Notes under the pieces: model-generated
Told to the model about the DNA's origin: nothing
Seen by the model: the letters and a program-made list of their open reading frames with translations, nothing else
The model's database searches: none
Shown: in pieces, positions 53,881 to 62,209 of the stretch
How positions within the stretch are numbered: position 1 is the first letter of the stretch
Layout of the letters: each line of letters opens with the position of its first letter
From: Paenibacillus caseinilyticus
GTDB taxonomy: Bacteria > Bacillota > Bacilli > Paenibacillales > NBRC-103111
NCBI RefSeq assembly: GCF_027533645.1
Contig: NZ_JAQAGY010000003.1
Coordinates: 470,426 to 534,425 of the forward strand
Length of the DNA: 64,000 nucleotides
Reading direction: 5' to 3'
Position numbers and translations under genes: made by a program

Positions 53881-55230
53881 CTATGCAGCTTTGCGCGCCT
53901 TGCCCATCCAGTACCAGGCCAAGAGGGGACTGCTGCCCAAGGCCAGCAGGAGCCAGTTGAGCACGGCCGGCGACTGGGTGAAGCTCACGACAGCAATAAA
54001 GACCGAGGTACCGAGCAGACGCCCGCCATTGAGCGCGAGCTCGCGGAGAACGATATATTCCTCCCTGCGTCTCGCGCTCTCTTCATCGCTGCCGATGCGG
54101 TCGAACACCATCGAGGTCATCGGAATCCCGTACAGCGGGAAGAAGATCGCCGCTCCGATACCGAACACCAGCAGCGTAGTGAAATTCACCTTCCAGAAGA
54201 AGGGCAGGATGATCAGCACGAGCATCGCCGCGCCGATCAGCATCGCCGTGTGGCGGTACCGCGGTTTGAGCATCCGCCCGGCAGCCAGGAAGCTCAGCAG
54301 AGCTACGGCCGATGTGATCAGCGAGAAGTTCCCGAGGCTCATCTCGCTGCCGGTATGCACGTAGACAAGCAGTCCGATCATGAAACCGAAGACACCTTCC
54401 CGCATGCCCTGCGCCACGAGCGCAAGTCCGATGGTCCGCCAGACGGCATCCCGCCGCAGGCAGCGCCACGTCAGCAGCCACTCGTAAGTGCCCGAAGCTT
54501 TCCGCTTCTTGAGGAAGAACGATACCACTACCCCGATCAGGAAGACGATCAGCGACAGGGAGAAGATGAGGCGGTAGCCCTGGGCCGCCTGCAGACGAAC
54601 AATGAGGAAGCCCGAGATCCAAGGGGCGACCATCCCGACGAACGAACCGATCAGGCCGGCCCAGCCGTTGAACTTGTCGCGGTTATCCGGGTCCGTCACT
54701 TCAAAATAAACGACGTTGAAGGCGATCCAGAACAAGCCGGACGAGAGGCCGATCACCATGCCGAGCGGGACGAACCATTCTGCCGCCCGGTCTCCAAAAG
54801 ACAAGACCAGTGTGTAGAACAGCGCTGCTACCGCCACACCGGCGCGAAGACAGTTCATTTTGTTATATTCCTTGACCCATTTGCCGGCAAGCCAGAACGT
54901 GAGGGCCATCGTCAGATGCGTGACCAGGGTGAACCAGCCGATGAGCGTAAAGTCCCCCTTGGACTTCCACAGGTAGACGTTAACGAACGTGCCGGACAAT
55001 GCGTTGGCTGCGGCGAACAGCCCGTTCACCGTCAGCAGAAGCCGGGCCTGACCCTCCAGCGGGGCGCTTCGCCCCTTACCCGGGGGTGTACCTCCTGAAC
55101 CTGCGGAGGGATCGCCGCCCTTTTCCGTATGGCCGACACCCTGCCAGGCCGGGTATTTCATGACGGCCGGCGAAGGCGCGGCATTCTCTCGTACCCAATC
55201 ATGGGGAAACTGTTTCGAACCGGAGTGCAT
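53881..55230 (-). CDS. Major facilitator superfamily transporter
   Basis: A 449-residue membrane protein with about 11-12 helices. A hydrophilic N-terminal tail of 60 residues precedes the first helix (LLLTVNGLFAAANALSGTFVN). Loop motifs typical of MFS proteins are seen as DNRDKFNGWAGLIG and GAAMLVLIILPFFWKVNF. Bacilli contain a YkuC-like family with a similar start. The substrate is unknown; drug export or sugar uptake are possible. It is monocistronic. Confidence 0.88.
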   Translation of the reverse strand: MHSGSKQFPHDWVRENAAPSPAVMKYPAWQGVGHTEKGGDPSAGSGGTPPGKGRSAPLEGQARLLLTVNGLFAAANALSGTFVNVYLWKSKGDFTLIGWFTLVTHLTMALTFWLAGKWVKEYNKMNCLRAGVAVAALFYTLVLSFGDRAAEWFVPLGMVIGLSSGLFWIAFNVVYFEVTDPDNRDKFNGWAGLIGSFVGMVAPWISGFLIVRLQAAQGYRLIFSLSLIVFLIGVVVSFFLKKRKASGTYEWLLTWRCLRRDAVWRTIGLALVAQGMREGVFGFMIGLLVYVHTGSEMSLGNFSLITSAVALLSFLAAGRMLKPRYRHTAMLIGAAMLVLIILPFFWKVNFTTLLVFGIGAAIFFPLYGIPMTSMVFDRIGSDEESARRREEYIVLRELALNGGRLLGTSVFIAVVSFTQSPAVLNWLLLALGSSPLLAWYWMGKARKAA

Positions 55231-55317
55231 GCTCTCACCTATGACTTGGAATGTGGTGCCTGTGTTTAGTTAAGCTTCCCCATCCCGCAAAATCCATGAG
55301 CGCTTCGATCCCATATC

Positions 55318-55364
55318 ATAAAAAAAGGAACCTGGAGATGAGCCGCAGCCTCTCTTGGTTCCTT
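55318..55364 (-). terminator. Terminator of the zinc-ribbon protein gene
   Basis: AAGGAACC (55325-55332) pairs with GGTTCCTT (55357-55364), with additional inner pairing; on the minus strand seven T residues follow. Confidence 0.85.
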
Positions 55365-55382
55365 CCTGGATCTATTGTTGAT

Positions 55383-55874
55383 CTATTGGGATTCTTTGCC
55401 CCGCAGCTGCTCGATCAGTGCCAGCCGGTCCGCTTCGGACAAATGCTGCTCGAGCTTGAAGCACGACGGACAAGTATACAGGTCCATCGTAAACGAGGCC
55501 GCCACCAGCGGTTTGCCCAGCACCTCGTGGATGAACGGCTGGAACCCGGCCGGTGCCGAATGGGCGCCCACCTTCAGCATGAAGCTGCGGCACGAAGAGC
55601 ATTCCGGCGCAATCTCCTGCGTATCGAGCACACTCTGCACGCCTTCCTCGTAGTCGTCCATCGTTTCCGCCTCTTCGTCCAAGAGTCCGAAATCTTCCTC
55701 TTCTTCTTCATCGAACATGATATGCTGACCGGTGCCTTTGACCTTGAGATTGATACTCCGGTACTCTCCCAGCTCATTGAAGCAGTGCGGGCAGGATTCC
55801 TCGGGTCCTATCTCCGGATCCCACACGATCTCGGTCTGGCACCACGGGCAGATCACGTCATTACTTTGCGACAA
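55383..55874 (-). CDS. Hypothetical zinc-ribbon protein
   Basis: A 163-residue soluble protein. Cysteine pairs at the N-terminus (ICPWCQTE and SCPHCFNE) form a probable zinc ribbon. Two further CxxC pairs (ECSSCRSF and YTCPSCFKL) lie in the C-terminal half. An acidic stretch (FDEEEEEDFGLLDEEAE) separates them. No enzyme motif is seen. It follows the tiny membrane-peptide gene by 48 bases and may be in the same transcript as DUF350 and that peptide. Function unknown. Confidence 0.8.
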   Translation of the reverse strand: MSQSNDVICPWCQTEIVWDPEIGPEESCPHCFNELGEYRSINLKVKGTGQHIMFDEEEEEDFGLLDEEAETMDDYEEGVQSVLDTQEIAPECSSCRSFMLKVGAHSAPAGFQPFIHEVLGKPLVAASFTMDLYTCPSCFKLEQHLSEADRLALIEQLRGKESQ

Positions 55875-55922
55875 TCGTCATTCCTCCTTGGACGGCTCCC
55901 ACAGCCGCGGACGCATCATGAC

Positions 55923-56006
55923 TTAGGCATGATTAATAAAATAGTAAACGCCTACGGCAAAAAAAACAAGCGCAAGCACAAGCAGCGTACCCCATAAATA
56001 CTTCAC
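55923..56006 (-). CDS. 27-residue single-pass membrane peptide
   Basis: A tiny frame read directly from the sequence. A GTG start at 56006 stands 12 bases after AAGGAGG and encodes a peptide starting MKYLWGTLLVLALVFFAVGV and ending in YFINHA, almost entirely one hydrophobic helix with a positively charged N-terminus. It lies 42 bases after the DUF350 gene, on the same strand. It is too short for routine gene calls but the ribosome site and composition argue that it is real. Confidence 0.6.
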   Translation of the reverse strand: MKYLWGTLLVLALVFFAVGVYYFINHA

Positions 56007-56048
56007 TAGCGGACTATCCCTCCTTGCCCGCCAAGCAGGCCTTCCCTT

Positions 56049-56468
56049 CTACGTTACACAGGCCCCGATGACATAGGAAAGCGATACGGAAATCATCATC
56101 GAAATCAGGCCCACCGCCCGGTTGTCGTTCTTGATTTGATCGTCGATCTTGAAGTAAGGCATGAGGAATTCGAAGATAAAATAAGCGGCAAGCAGCAGCA
56201 GGAAGCCGTACCCTGCCCATACCAGCGAATCCAGAAGGGAGTCGTTGTTCAGAATCGCGAAACGGAACAGATTGCAGATTCCGAAGATCTTCCCGCCCGT
56301 CGCCATTGCCACCGCCACATTGCCGTTCTTGATCTCTTCCCAGTCCTTATACTTCGTGACGAGTTCAAAGATCGCCAGGAACACGATCAGCGCGAGCACG
56401 GCCACCGAGAAAAAAGCAAGCGTCTCCACATAAGGATTGCCCATCATCCAATCCAATTGTTCGTTCAT
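56049..56468 (-). CDS. DUF350 membrane protein
   Basis: A 139-residue membrane protein with four helices, arranged as in the DUF350/YjfL family: VETLAFFSVAVLALIVFLAI, NGNVAVAMATGGKIFGI, LVWAGYGFLLLLAAYFIFEF and NRAVGLISMMISVSLSYVI. Members are often found beside PspA homologues, as here, and are thought to act in membrane stress. Its gene sits 119 bases after pspA and is followed by the 27-residue peptide. Confidence 0.9.
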   Translation of the reverse strand: MNEQLDWMMGNPYVETLAFFSVAVLALIVFLAIFELVTKYKDWEEIKNGNVAVAMATGGKIFGICNLFRFAILNNDSLLDSLVWAGYGFLLLLAAYFIFEFLMPYFKIDDQIKNDNRAVGLISMMISVSLSYVIGACVT

Positions 56469-56527
56469 GGACTGTACTCACCCGCCCTTTCGCCTCAGCA
56501 TAACAGTTTGTCGTCCGAACAACCGAA

Positions 56528-56557
56528 GAGACTGAAGGAATACATTCCTCCAGTCTC
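56528..56557 (-). terminator. Hairpin between pspA and the DUF350 gene
   Basis: GAGACTG pairs with CAGTCTC plus an inner AAGGAAT/ATTCCT stem. There is only a weak T-rich tail, so read-through into DUF350 is possible. Confidence 0.6.
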
Positions 56558-56587
56558 GGGTACCGAGAAACTAACCGAACAGGTACG

Positions 56588-57262
56588 TTACTGGTTCTTG
56601 GAAGCAAGCTTTGCCTTCAAAGCCGCCAGCTCATCTTCTACACCGTCATCCTTGCCGAGAGCGCTTAGCTCGTCATCCAGGCTGCGGTCCTTCGAGCGGA
56701 GCTCATTGCTCGCTTCTGCTTCGGCTTCGAGCTGCAGCACTTTCTCGCTCATGCGGTCAAAGCCTTTGGCCGCGTTATCCGTACCGAAGCCGGACATCGC
56801 CTGGTTGATCTGCTTCTGCGCCTTGGCGGCTTCGGCCCGCGCCACGAGCAGATCCTTCTTGTTCTTCATCTTGCCGAACTCGTCTTTCATCTCGCCGAGC
56901 TGGGCCCGCAGACGGTCTGCGTTGGCCTTGGCCGTATCGTACTGCTTCTTCATTTCGTCGAAGCGGGTCTGGTGTTCTTTCTTATCCTGCAGCGCGCGGC
57001 GGGCCAGGTCCTCATTGCCCGACTCGAGCGCCTTCACGGCCTGCTGCTCCCGCTTCAGCACCATCTCTTCGGCTTCTTCGTACTGCGCCTTGAATTTCTT
57101 CTCGATCGCAATCTGCTTCGCAACAGCGATCTCCGCTTCCTGAATATCCGCTTCCATATCCCGCAGGAACTGCGCCAGCATCTTGACCGGGTCTTCCGCC
57201 TTATCGAGCATATCATTCACAGCAGCCATCGTCAGATCGCGAAATCGTTTGAAAATACCCAT
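56588..57262 (-). CDS. PspA/IM30-family membrane-protection protein
   Basis: A 224-residue, almost entirely coiled-coil protein starting MGIFKRFRDLTMAAVNDMLD, with the PspA/Vipp1/LiaH helix pattern and EDPVKMLAQFLRDMEADIQE. Such proteins form rings or rods on the inner membrane face to protect it from stress. The ATG at 57262 stands nine bases after GGAGG; a TTG two codons earlier is less likely. It heads the likely stress cluster with DUF350. No LiaFSR or PspF regulator is adjacent. Confidence 0.93.
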   Translation of the reverse strand: MGIFKRFRDLTMAAVNDMLDKAEDPVKMLAQFLRDMEADIQEAEIAVAKQIAIEKKFKAQYEEAEEMVLKREQQAVKALESGNEDLARRALQDKKEHQTRFDEMKKQYDTAKANADRLRAQLGEMKDEFGKMKNKKDLLVARAEAAKAQKQINQAMSGFGTDNAAKGFDRMSEKVLQLEAEAEASNELRSKDRSLDDELSALGKDDGVEDELAALKAKLASKNQ

Positions 57263-57437
57263 AATCAAAGTCCTCCCTGATTATCCATTGTCATGTTTTC
57301 ATTTATTAATCAGTCTGCCCTGTAAAGAAACAACTTTGCATATCGGTATATACGTTGAAAGCTGCCGGCCCGTTTCAAGAAAAGGCGGCGGAGTTCAAAA
57401 AAAGAAGAGGGGCCGTGCGCCCGAAAGACGAAGCGGC

Positions 57438-59825
57438 TTATTTCAATTCCGCCACGGTAACCCCGGCGCCACCTTCATTATAATTACCCATCCGGTAGCT
57501 CTTCACATGCTTATGCTTACGAAGATATTCTTGGATGCCGGCCCGCAGCACCCCGGTGCCCTTGCCGTGGATGATGAAGACGTGGCCGAAATTGGCGAGA
57601 TACGACTCGTCGAGGAACCGGTCCACCTCAATCATCGCCTCCTCCACATTCGTCCCGCGCAGATCGAGCTCCATCTTGGCGTTCTCGTCGCGTGTACGCT
57701 TCAGCGAAGAGGTAGCCTTGGGCGGCTCCGCTTTCTTCTGGGCGGAAGCCTTCTTGACGAGCTCGAGATCGGCCTTATTCACTTTCATCTTCAGAATTCC
57801 CAGCTGGACGCTGAATTCCTGGGCGTTCACGACCTCTACGACATGCCCGCGCTGGCCGAGATTCGTCACCAGCACTTCGTCGCCCGGACCGATCGTCTCG
57901 GGCTTCTTCTTCGGCAGCTGGGATACCTGCTTCGAACGAAGCTCCGGTGCGGCGTCATTCAGCTTCTTCTTCAATGCGCTGAGCTTGTGGTCCTTGACGC
58001 CGCCCGCTTCCTCCCGCTGCAGCCTGCGAAGCTCGCTGATGACCTCCTCGGCCTCCCTGCGCGCCTTCGCGACCGCCTCGCGGCCTTCCCGCTCCGCCTT
58101 CTCGAGCAGCTTGTCGCGCTGCTCTTCGAACTTAAGCCGCTCGGCATTCAGGCGTTCCCTCAGCGTCTCCACCTCGCGGCGCAGCCCTTCGGCGGTCTCC
58201 CGCTCGGCCTGCGCCTGAATCGTGTTCTGCTCGAGGGTCGCGATCATCGACTCGACCCGCTGTTCTTCTTCGCCTACCTGGCCGCGGGCGTTCTCGATAA
58301 TGGATCTCGACAAGCCGAGCCGCTCAGCGATCGCAAACGCGTTGCTTCGGCCCGGTACACCGACGAGCAGCCGGTAGGTCGGACGGAGCGTCTGCACGTC
58401 GAATTCCATGGAAGCGTTGATAACGCCCTGCCGGTCGTAGGCGTAAGCCTTCAGCTCCGTGTAGTGCGTCGTGGCGACGATGCGGCAGCCCATGCGGTGC
58501 ATGTAGTCCAGGATGGATATCGCAAGGGCTGAGCCTTCGGCCGGGTCGGTTCCCGCGCCCAGCTCATCGAGCAGCACGAGGCTCTTCGGCGTCATCTCGC
58601 GGAGTATCCGAATAATGTTCGTCATGTGGCTCGAGAAGGTACTGAGGTTCTGCTCGATGCTCTGCTCGTCGCCGATATCCGCATAGATCGCATCGAATAC
58701 GCACAGCTGGCTGCCTTCCTCCGCGGGCACGAACATCCCTGACATCGCCATCAGGGAGAGCAGGCCGATCGTCTTCAGGGATACCGTCTTGCCCCCCGTA
58801 TTCGGGCCCGTCACGATGATGGACGAGTATTTGCCTCCAAGCTCCACATCCAGCGGGACGACGTTCTCCGAGGAGATGAGCGGATGCCGGCCGAGCTTCA
58901 GCTTGATGAAGCCCCGGTCGTTGAGCAGCGGGAGCGTCGCCTTCATCTCGCGGGACAGCCCCGCCTTCGCAAAGATGAAGTCTAGCTCTCCGAGTACCTC
59001 CACATTGACCACCAGCGGATCGGCCACTTCGGCCACCTCGGCGGTCAGCATCCGTAGAATTTTCTCCACCTCGGCCTCTTCCTTGAGCTTCAGCTCCCGG
59101 ACGCGGTTGTTCATCTGGACGACGGCCTCCGGCTCGATGAAGAGCGTGGCCCCGGAAGCCGACTGGTCATGGATCATCCCGCCGAAGTGGCTCCGGTACT
59201 CCTGCTTCACGGGGATGACGTAACGGTCGTTACGGATCGTTACGAGGTTATCCTGAAGCATCTTCTGGATGGAAGGGGTACGGACCATCTGCTCCAGCCG
59301 CTCCCGCGCCTTGGATTCGCTGCCTCTGAGTTCCGAGCGGATCCGCGCCAGCTCGGGACTAGCCGAGTCGACCACGTGGGCATTCTCGTCGATACAGAAG
59401 CGGATCCGGTCTTCGACCGGTTTGTGGTCGGTCATCGGTTCGGTCGTCTCCACCAGCAGAGGTACCGGATAATCCTCATGGACGCCTTCGAGGAACCGCT
59501 GCAGACGGCGTCCGCCCTGGCTCGTCAGCGAGATATCGAGCAGCTCGGAGGGGTTCAGCATCGCCCCGATGCGGGCACGGTGCAGGGCCGGGCGGATATC
59601 GCGTATACCGCCGAACGGGGCTCCCCCCTTCAGCCGGTCGACGTTCACCGCTTCATCGGTCGCCTGCAGACGGCGCTTCACTTCCTCGAAGGAGCCGCTC
59701 GGTTCCAGCGCTTCTACGCGGCTCTTGCCAAGCGATGTGCTGGCATGCGCCGCGCATCTCCGGAGAACGGCATGAAAATCGAGCGTAGCCAATATTTTTT
59801 GATTGTATGATGAGTTCGTGTTCAT
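57438..59825 (-). CDS. mutS2: MutS2 (ribosome rescue ATPase/endonuclease)
   Basis: A 795-residue MutS2 with the MutS core and no mismatch-recognition domain. Walker A is GPNTGGKTVSLKTIG and Walker B is LVLLDELGAGTDP. A long coiled-coil clamp (about 520-630, with charged repeats), a KOW-like domain (GPGDEVLVTNLGQRG) and a C-terminal Smr endonuclease domain (DLRGTNVEEAM and HGKGTGVLRAG) follow. Bacillus MutS2 acts in ribosome rescue and recombination control. The ATG at 59825 has only a modest AGGCAGG site, and an out-of-frame start with a better site overlaps it. Confidence 0.96.
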   Translation of the reverse strand: MNTNSSYNQKILATLDFHAVLRRCAAHASTSLGKSRVEALEPSGSFEEVKRRLQATDEAVNVDRLKGGAPFGGIRDIRPALHRARIGAMLNPSELLDISLTSQGGRRLQRFLEGVHEDYPVPLLVETTEPMTDHKPVEDRIRFCIDENAHVVDSASPELARIRSELRGSESKARERLEQMVRTPSIQKMLQDNLVTIRNDRYVIPVKQEYRSHFGGMIHDQSASGATLFIEPEAVVQMNNRVRELKLKEEAEVEKILRMLTAEVAEVADPLVVNVEVLGELDFIFAKAGLSREMKATLPLLNDRGFIKLKLGRHPLISSENVVPLDVELGGKYSSIIVTGPNTGGKTVSLKTIGLLSLMAMSGMFVPAEEGSQLCVFDAIYADIGDEQSIEQNLSTFSSHMTNIIRILREMTPKSLVLLDELGAGTDPAEGSALAISILDYMHRMGCRIVATTHYTELKAYAYDRQGVINASMEFDVQTLRPTYRLLVGVPGRSNAFAIAERLGLSRSIIENARGQVGEEEQRVESMIATLEQNTIQAQAERETAEGLRREVETLRERLNAERLKFEEQRDKLLEKAEREGREAVAKARREAEEVISELRRLQREEAGGVKDHKLSALKKKLNDAAPELRSKQVSQLPKKKPETIGPGDEVLVTNLGQRGHVVEVVNAQEFSVQLGILKMKVNKADLELVKKASAQKKAEPPKATSSLKRTRDENAKMELDLRGTNVEEAMIEVDRFLDESYLANFGHVFIIHGKGTGVLRAGIQEYLRKHKHVKSYRMGNYNEGGAGVTVAELK

Positions 59826-59880
59826 TGGTTGTATAGGGTCCTGCCTTTCGGGCGAGTTGGATCGTGCCTTCGTTGTAAGC

Positions 59881-59904
59881 CATTGTCAATTCCCCTTTAT
59901 TATA
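59881..59904 (-). promoter_or_regulatory. Promoter and upstream start ahead of mutS2
   Basis: TATAAT (59904-59899) is followed directly by AAAGGGG and, eight bases later, an ATG (59883) opening an out-of-frame 76-codon stretch that runs 170 bases into mutS2. The -35 is weak. Confidence 0.5.
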
Positions 59905-60043
59905 TCCAACCAGAGAAGGTAAAGCTAATGGATTTCACCAAGGTTTTCCACGGTTGCCCCCCTGTCGCATGGGAATCATAAGTCCGTGCACCTTTTGCCA
60001 TGGTTGACAAGAAGCGCAAGTAAGCCTAAGGAGGAATTCAACG

Positions 60044-60412
60044 ATGCATTTGCTGGGTCATCTCGTCAGATTTATCGTTTCCGCCTTCATGCTGCTGGTC
60101 GTAAGCTGGATTGTTCCCGGTTTTTCCGTCGGCGGATTCTGGAGCGCCTTCTTCCTCGCGCTGGTGATTGCCATCGCCGCCTGGGTGATCGAAGGCATCT
60201 TCGGTCGCAAGATAACGCCCTTCGGCAGGGGAATCGTGGGCTTCATTACGAGTGCGCTGGTCATCTGGGCGGCGCAGTTCATCGTAAGCGACATGTCGAC
60301 AAGCATCATCGGTGCCGTCCTGGCCGCCTTGGTGATCGGGATCATCGACCTGTTCATCCCGGTGAAGACCCCGTTCGAGAACAACGGCTCACACCGCGAA
60401 GGAGCCAGGTAA
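60044..60412 (+). CDS. Four-helix membrane protein of the phage-holin-4-2/YvlD family
   Basis: A 122-residue membrane protein with four hydrophobic helices (about 6-24, 32-52, 63-84 and 88-107) and short charged loops; the GRKITPFGRGIVGFI loop is typical of the YvlD family. Despite the holin name, chromosomal copies have no phage context here and are associated with the cell envelope. TAAGGAGG precedes the ATG. A strong terminator follows. Confidence 0.88.
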   Translation: MHLLGHLVRFIVSAFMLLVVSWIVPGFSVGGFWSAFFLALVIAIAAWVIEGIFGRKITPFGRGIVGFITSALVIWAAQFIVSDMSTSIIGAVLAALVIGIIDLFIPVKTPFENNGSHREGAR

Positions 60413-60418
60413 AACCCA

Positions 60419-60456
60419 AAATCAGCCGGCAGGCCAACCTGCGGCTGATTTTTTTT
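60419..60456 (+). terminator. Terminator of the YvlD-like gene
   Basis: AAATCAGCCGGCAGG pairs with CCTGCGGCTGATTT, followed by eight T residues. Confidence 0.92.
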
Positions 60457-60623
60457 GTATAGGCGGGCCGCCCCTGCCCCCCGCAATCCGTCAAACATTA
60501 TTCATAAGAGTGTCACCTGCGCGACACAGCCAAACCGCCCAAAAAGGAGTATGGTGGTAGCAGTGTTTTCCATTGCTGTCTGGCAGCGATTCTATCGATT
60601 TGACACAAAGGGGCGTACTCTAT

Positions 60624-61007
60624 ATGAAAAAACTATTGACGATAGCGGCAGCGGCCGGCATGCTGCTCGTATTCTCGGCCTGCGGGGCCAAACCGGCGGC
60701 AACAGAGGAGCCGGCTGCTTCGGATGCGGCAGCGGCAGGCTCCGGCCAGCAGGTGAAGCTGGTGGCAACCAACTACACCTTCGACAAGAAGGAGTATAAG
60801 GTGAAAGCCGGCGAAGATGTTACTTTCACGCTTCAGAACAAGCAAGGCATGCACGGTGTCGTTGTGAACGGACTCAACGTAGAGCTCAATAACCAGAAAA
60901 AATCCGTTACCGTCAAACCAGACAAGCCAGGCACTTACGATATTCTCTGCTCTGTTCCCTGCGGAGCCGGCCACGCCTTGATGACCGCCAAGCTGATTGT
61001 AGAGTAG
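60624..61007 (+). CDS. Lipoprotein with cupredoxin fold and CuA-type copper site
   Basis: A 127-residue lipoprotein: signal peptide with lipobox FSAC (MKKLLTIAAAAGMLLVFSAC), an Ala-rich linker and a cupredoxin domain. The C-terminal loop CSVPCGAGHALM has the CX3CX3HX2M spacing of the binuclear CuA centre of cytochrome oxidase subunit II, and an upstream His is present in QGMHGVVV. It is not attached to oxidase membrane helices, so it could be a copper chaperone or an electron-transfer protein. The ATG at 60624 follows AAAGGGG; the frame extends further upstream without a ribosome site. Confidence 0.88.
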   Translation: MKKLLTIAAAAGMLLVFSACGAKPAATEEPAASDAAAAGSGQQVKLVATNYTFDKKEYKVKAGEDVTFTLQNKQGMHGVVVNGLNVELNNQKKSVTVKPDKPGTYDILCSVPCGAGHALMTAKLIVE

Positions 61008-61063
61008 CAGCCTTCGGCGTTCCGTGAAGCTGGTCACAGCCATTTGCGGGCCTGCCCGCTCCG

Positions 61064-61104
61064 ACAGCCCTGTCCGCTCCTTGAAGCGTGCAGGGCTGTT
61101 CTTT
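61064..61104 (+). terminator. Terminator of the CuA lipoprotein gene
   Basis: ACAGCCCTG pairs with CAGGGCTGT, followed by TCTTTTA. The remaining gap to 61348 holds no gene I recognise. Confidence 0.8.
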
Positions 61105-61348
61105 TATTCCCGGGCTCCCGCCGCCCTAAGCTGCGTAACGTCCGGCACCGCCGGATTGCCTTGACGCAAGAGACGCCGCACTCCGCAATGTCCCCTTCGA
61201 TGGCATCATAGGTACCCTCCCCTAATCCGGATCCGCAGCGGCTCCTAATCTTTTCTTATATGATCTATCAGAAAACTTGATTTCACCAAAGACACTCCGA
61301 TCTGGTATCATAGGAGCAAGAGCATATACGGAAAAGGTGGTAGGAATA

Positions 61349-62050
61349 ATGGGACATCGAGAGCGGAACTGGGACGGCTGGACAGTCATTGTGACCGGGG
61401 CGGGGACCGGACTTGGCCGGGCCGTCGCGACGGACATCGCGGCAGCGGGAGCGAATGTGATCCTCTGCGGGAGGCGCGCAGATAAGGTGGAGGCCGCTGC
61501 CGCAGACATCCGCGAAGCGGGAGGCACGGCCCTTGCCGTGCAGGCCGATGTCAGCCGGGAGGAGGATGTCCGCCGGCTTGTCGCCGCCGCGCTGGAGACG
61601 TTCGGACGGATCGACGCGCTGATCAACAATGCGGCCGTTTTCGAGCCGGGACAGGTGATCGGCACCCCGCTCGCGCAGTGGAACGAACAGATTGCCGTGA
61701 ACTTGACGGGCGCCTTCCTGGCTACCCGCGAAGTGCTTCCCGTCATGCGCAGGCAGCAGCGGGGACGGATCGTCAACATTACCTCCGCACTGGCGGCTGG
61801 CGGAGCCGGAAGCTCTGCCGCTTACTCCGCCTCCAAAGCCGGCCTGGAGTCGCTGACCCGCACGACCGCCGAAGAAGAGGGCTATCATCACATTCTCGTC
61901 AATCTCTACGATCCCGGCATGATTAAGACGGAGATGCGGGCCACCGGCAAAGATCCGGCCCGGGTCTCCTCCGAGATCGCAGCACTGGCCGCCCCGGACG
62001 TCCGCTTCAGCTCACGGCTCGTGGGAGCCGGCTGGCTGCTCGGCGATTAG
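61349..62050 (+). CDS. Short-chain dehydrogenase/reductase
   Basis: A 233-residue classical SDR. It has the NAD(P)-binding TGAGTGLG, the NNAAV motif, catalytic Ser in NITSALAAGG, and YSASK with the catalytic Tyr and Lys. The substrate is unknown; family members reduce acyl, sugar or xenobiotic carbonyls. AAGGTGGTAGGAATA stands before the ATG at 61349; the frame from 61277 lacks a ribosome site. A bidirectional terminator lies after it. Confidence 0.9.
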   Translation: MGHRERNWDGWTVIVTGAGTGLGRAVATDIAAAGANVILCGRRADKVEAAAADIREAGGTALAVQADVSREEDVRRLVAAALETFGRIDALINNAAVFEPGQVIGTPLAQWNEQIAVNLTGAFLATREVLPVMRRQQRGRIVNITSALAAGGAGSSAAYSASKAGLESLTRTTAEEEGYHHILVNLYDPGMIKTEMRATGKDPARVSSEIAALAAPDVRFSSRLVGAGWLLGD

Positions 62051-62090
62051 GCGGAACGGTTAGAAGGGCGGTGGCCATCCCGCCAGAAGC

Positions 62091-62144
62091 AAAACCACCT
62101 TACCTTTACGGAGACCGGACATCCGTAAGTGTAAGGTGGTTTTT
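62091..62144. terminator. Bidirectional terminator between the SDR and MocR genes
   Basis: AAAACCACCTTAC pairs with GTAAGGTGGTTTT around an inner CGGA/TCCG stem, with T runs on both strands between convergent genes. Confidence 0.88.
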
Positions 62145-62209
62145 GGCGTGTGGGAGGCAAAACTCGCGGCGCAGTGCTTCGCAGGGAGGCCGAGCCCCCC
62201 GCCGCCGGC

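Noticed and set aside
57183..58532. A 449-codon plus-strand frame opposite mutS2.
   Set aside because: It is the complement of the conserved mutS2 coil, KOW and Smr regions; its composition is that of an antisense shadow.
60044..60412. Phage holin, hence a prophage remnant.
   Set aside because: The family name is misleading; there are no other phage genes nearby and YvlD-type proteins are chromosomal in many Bacilli.
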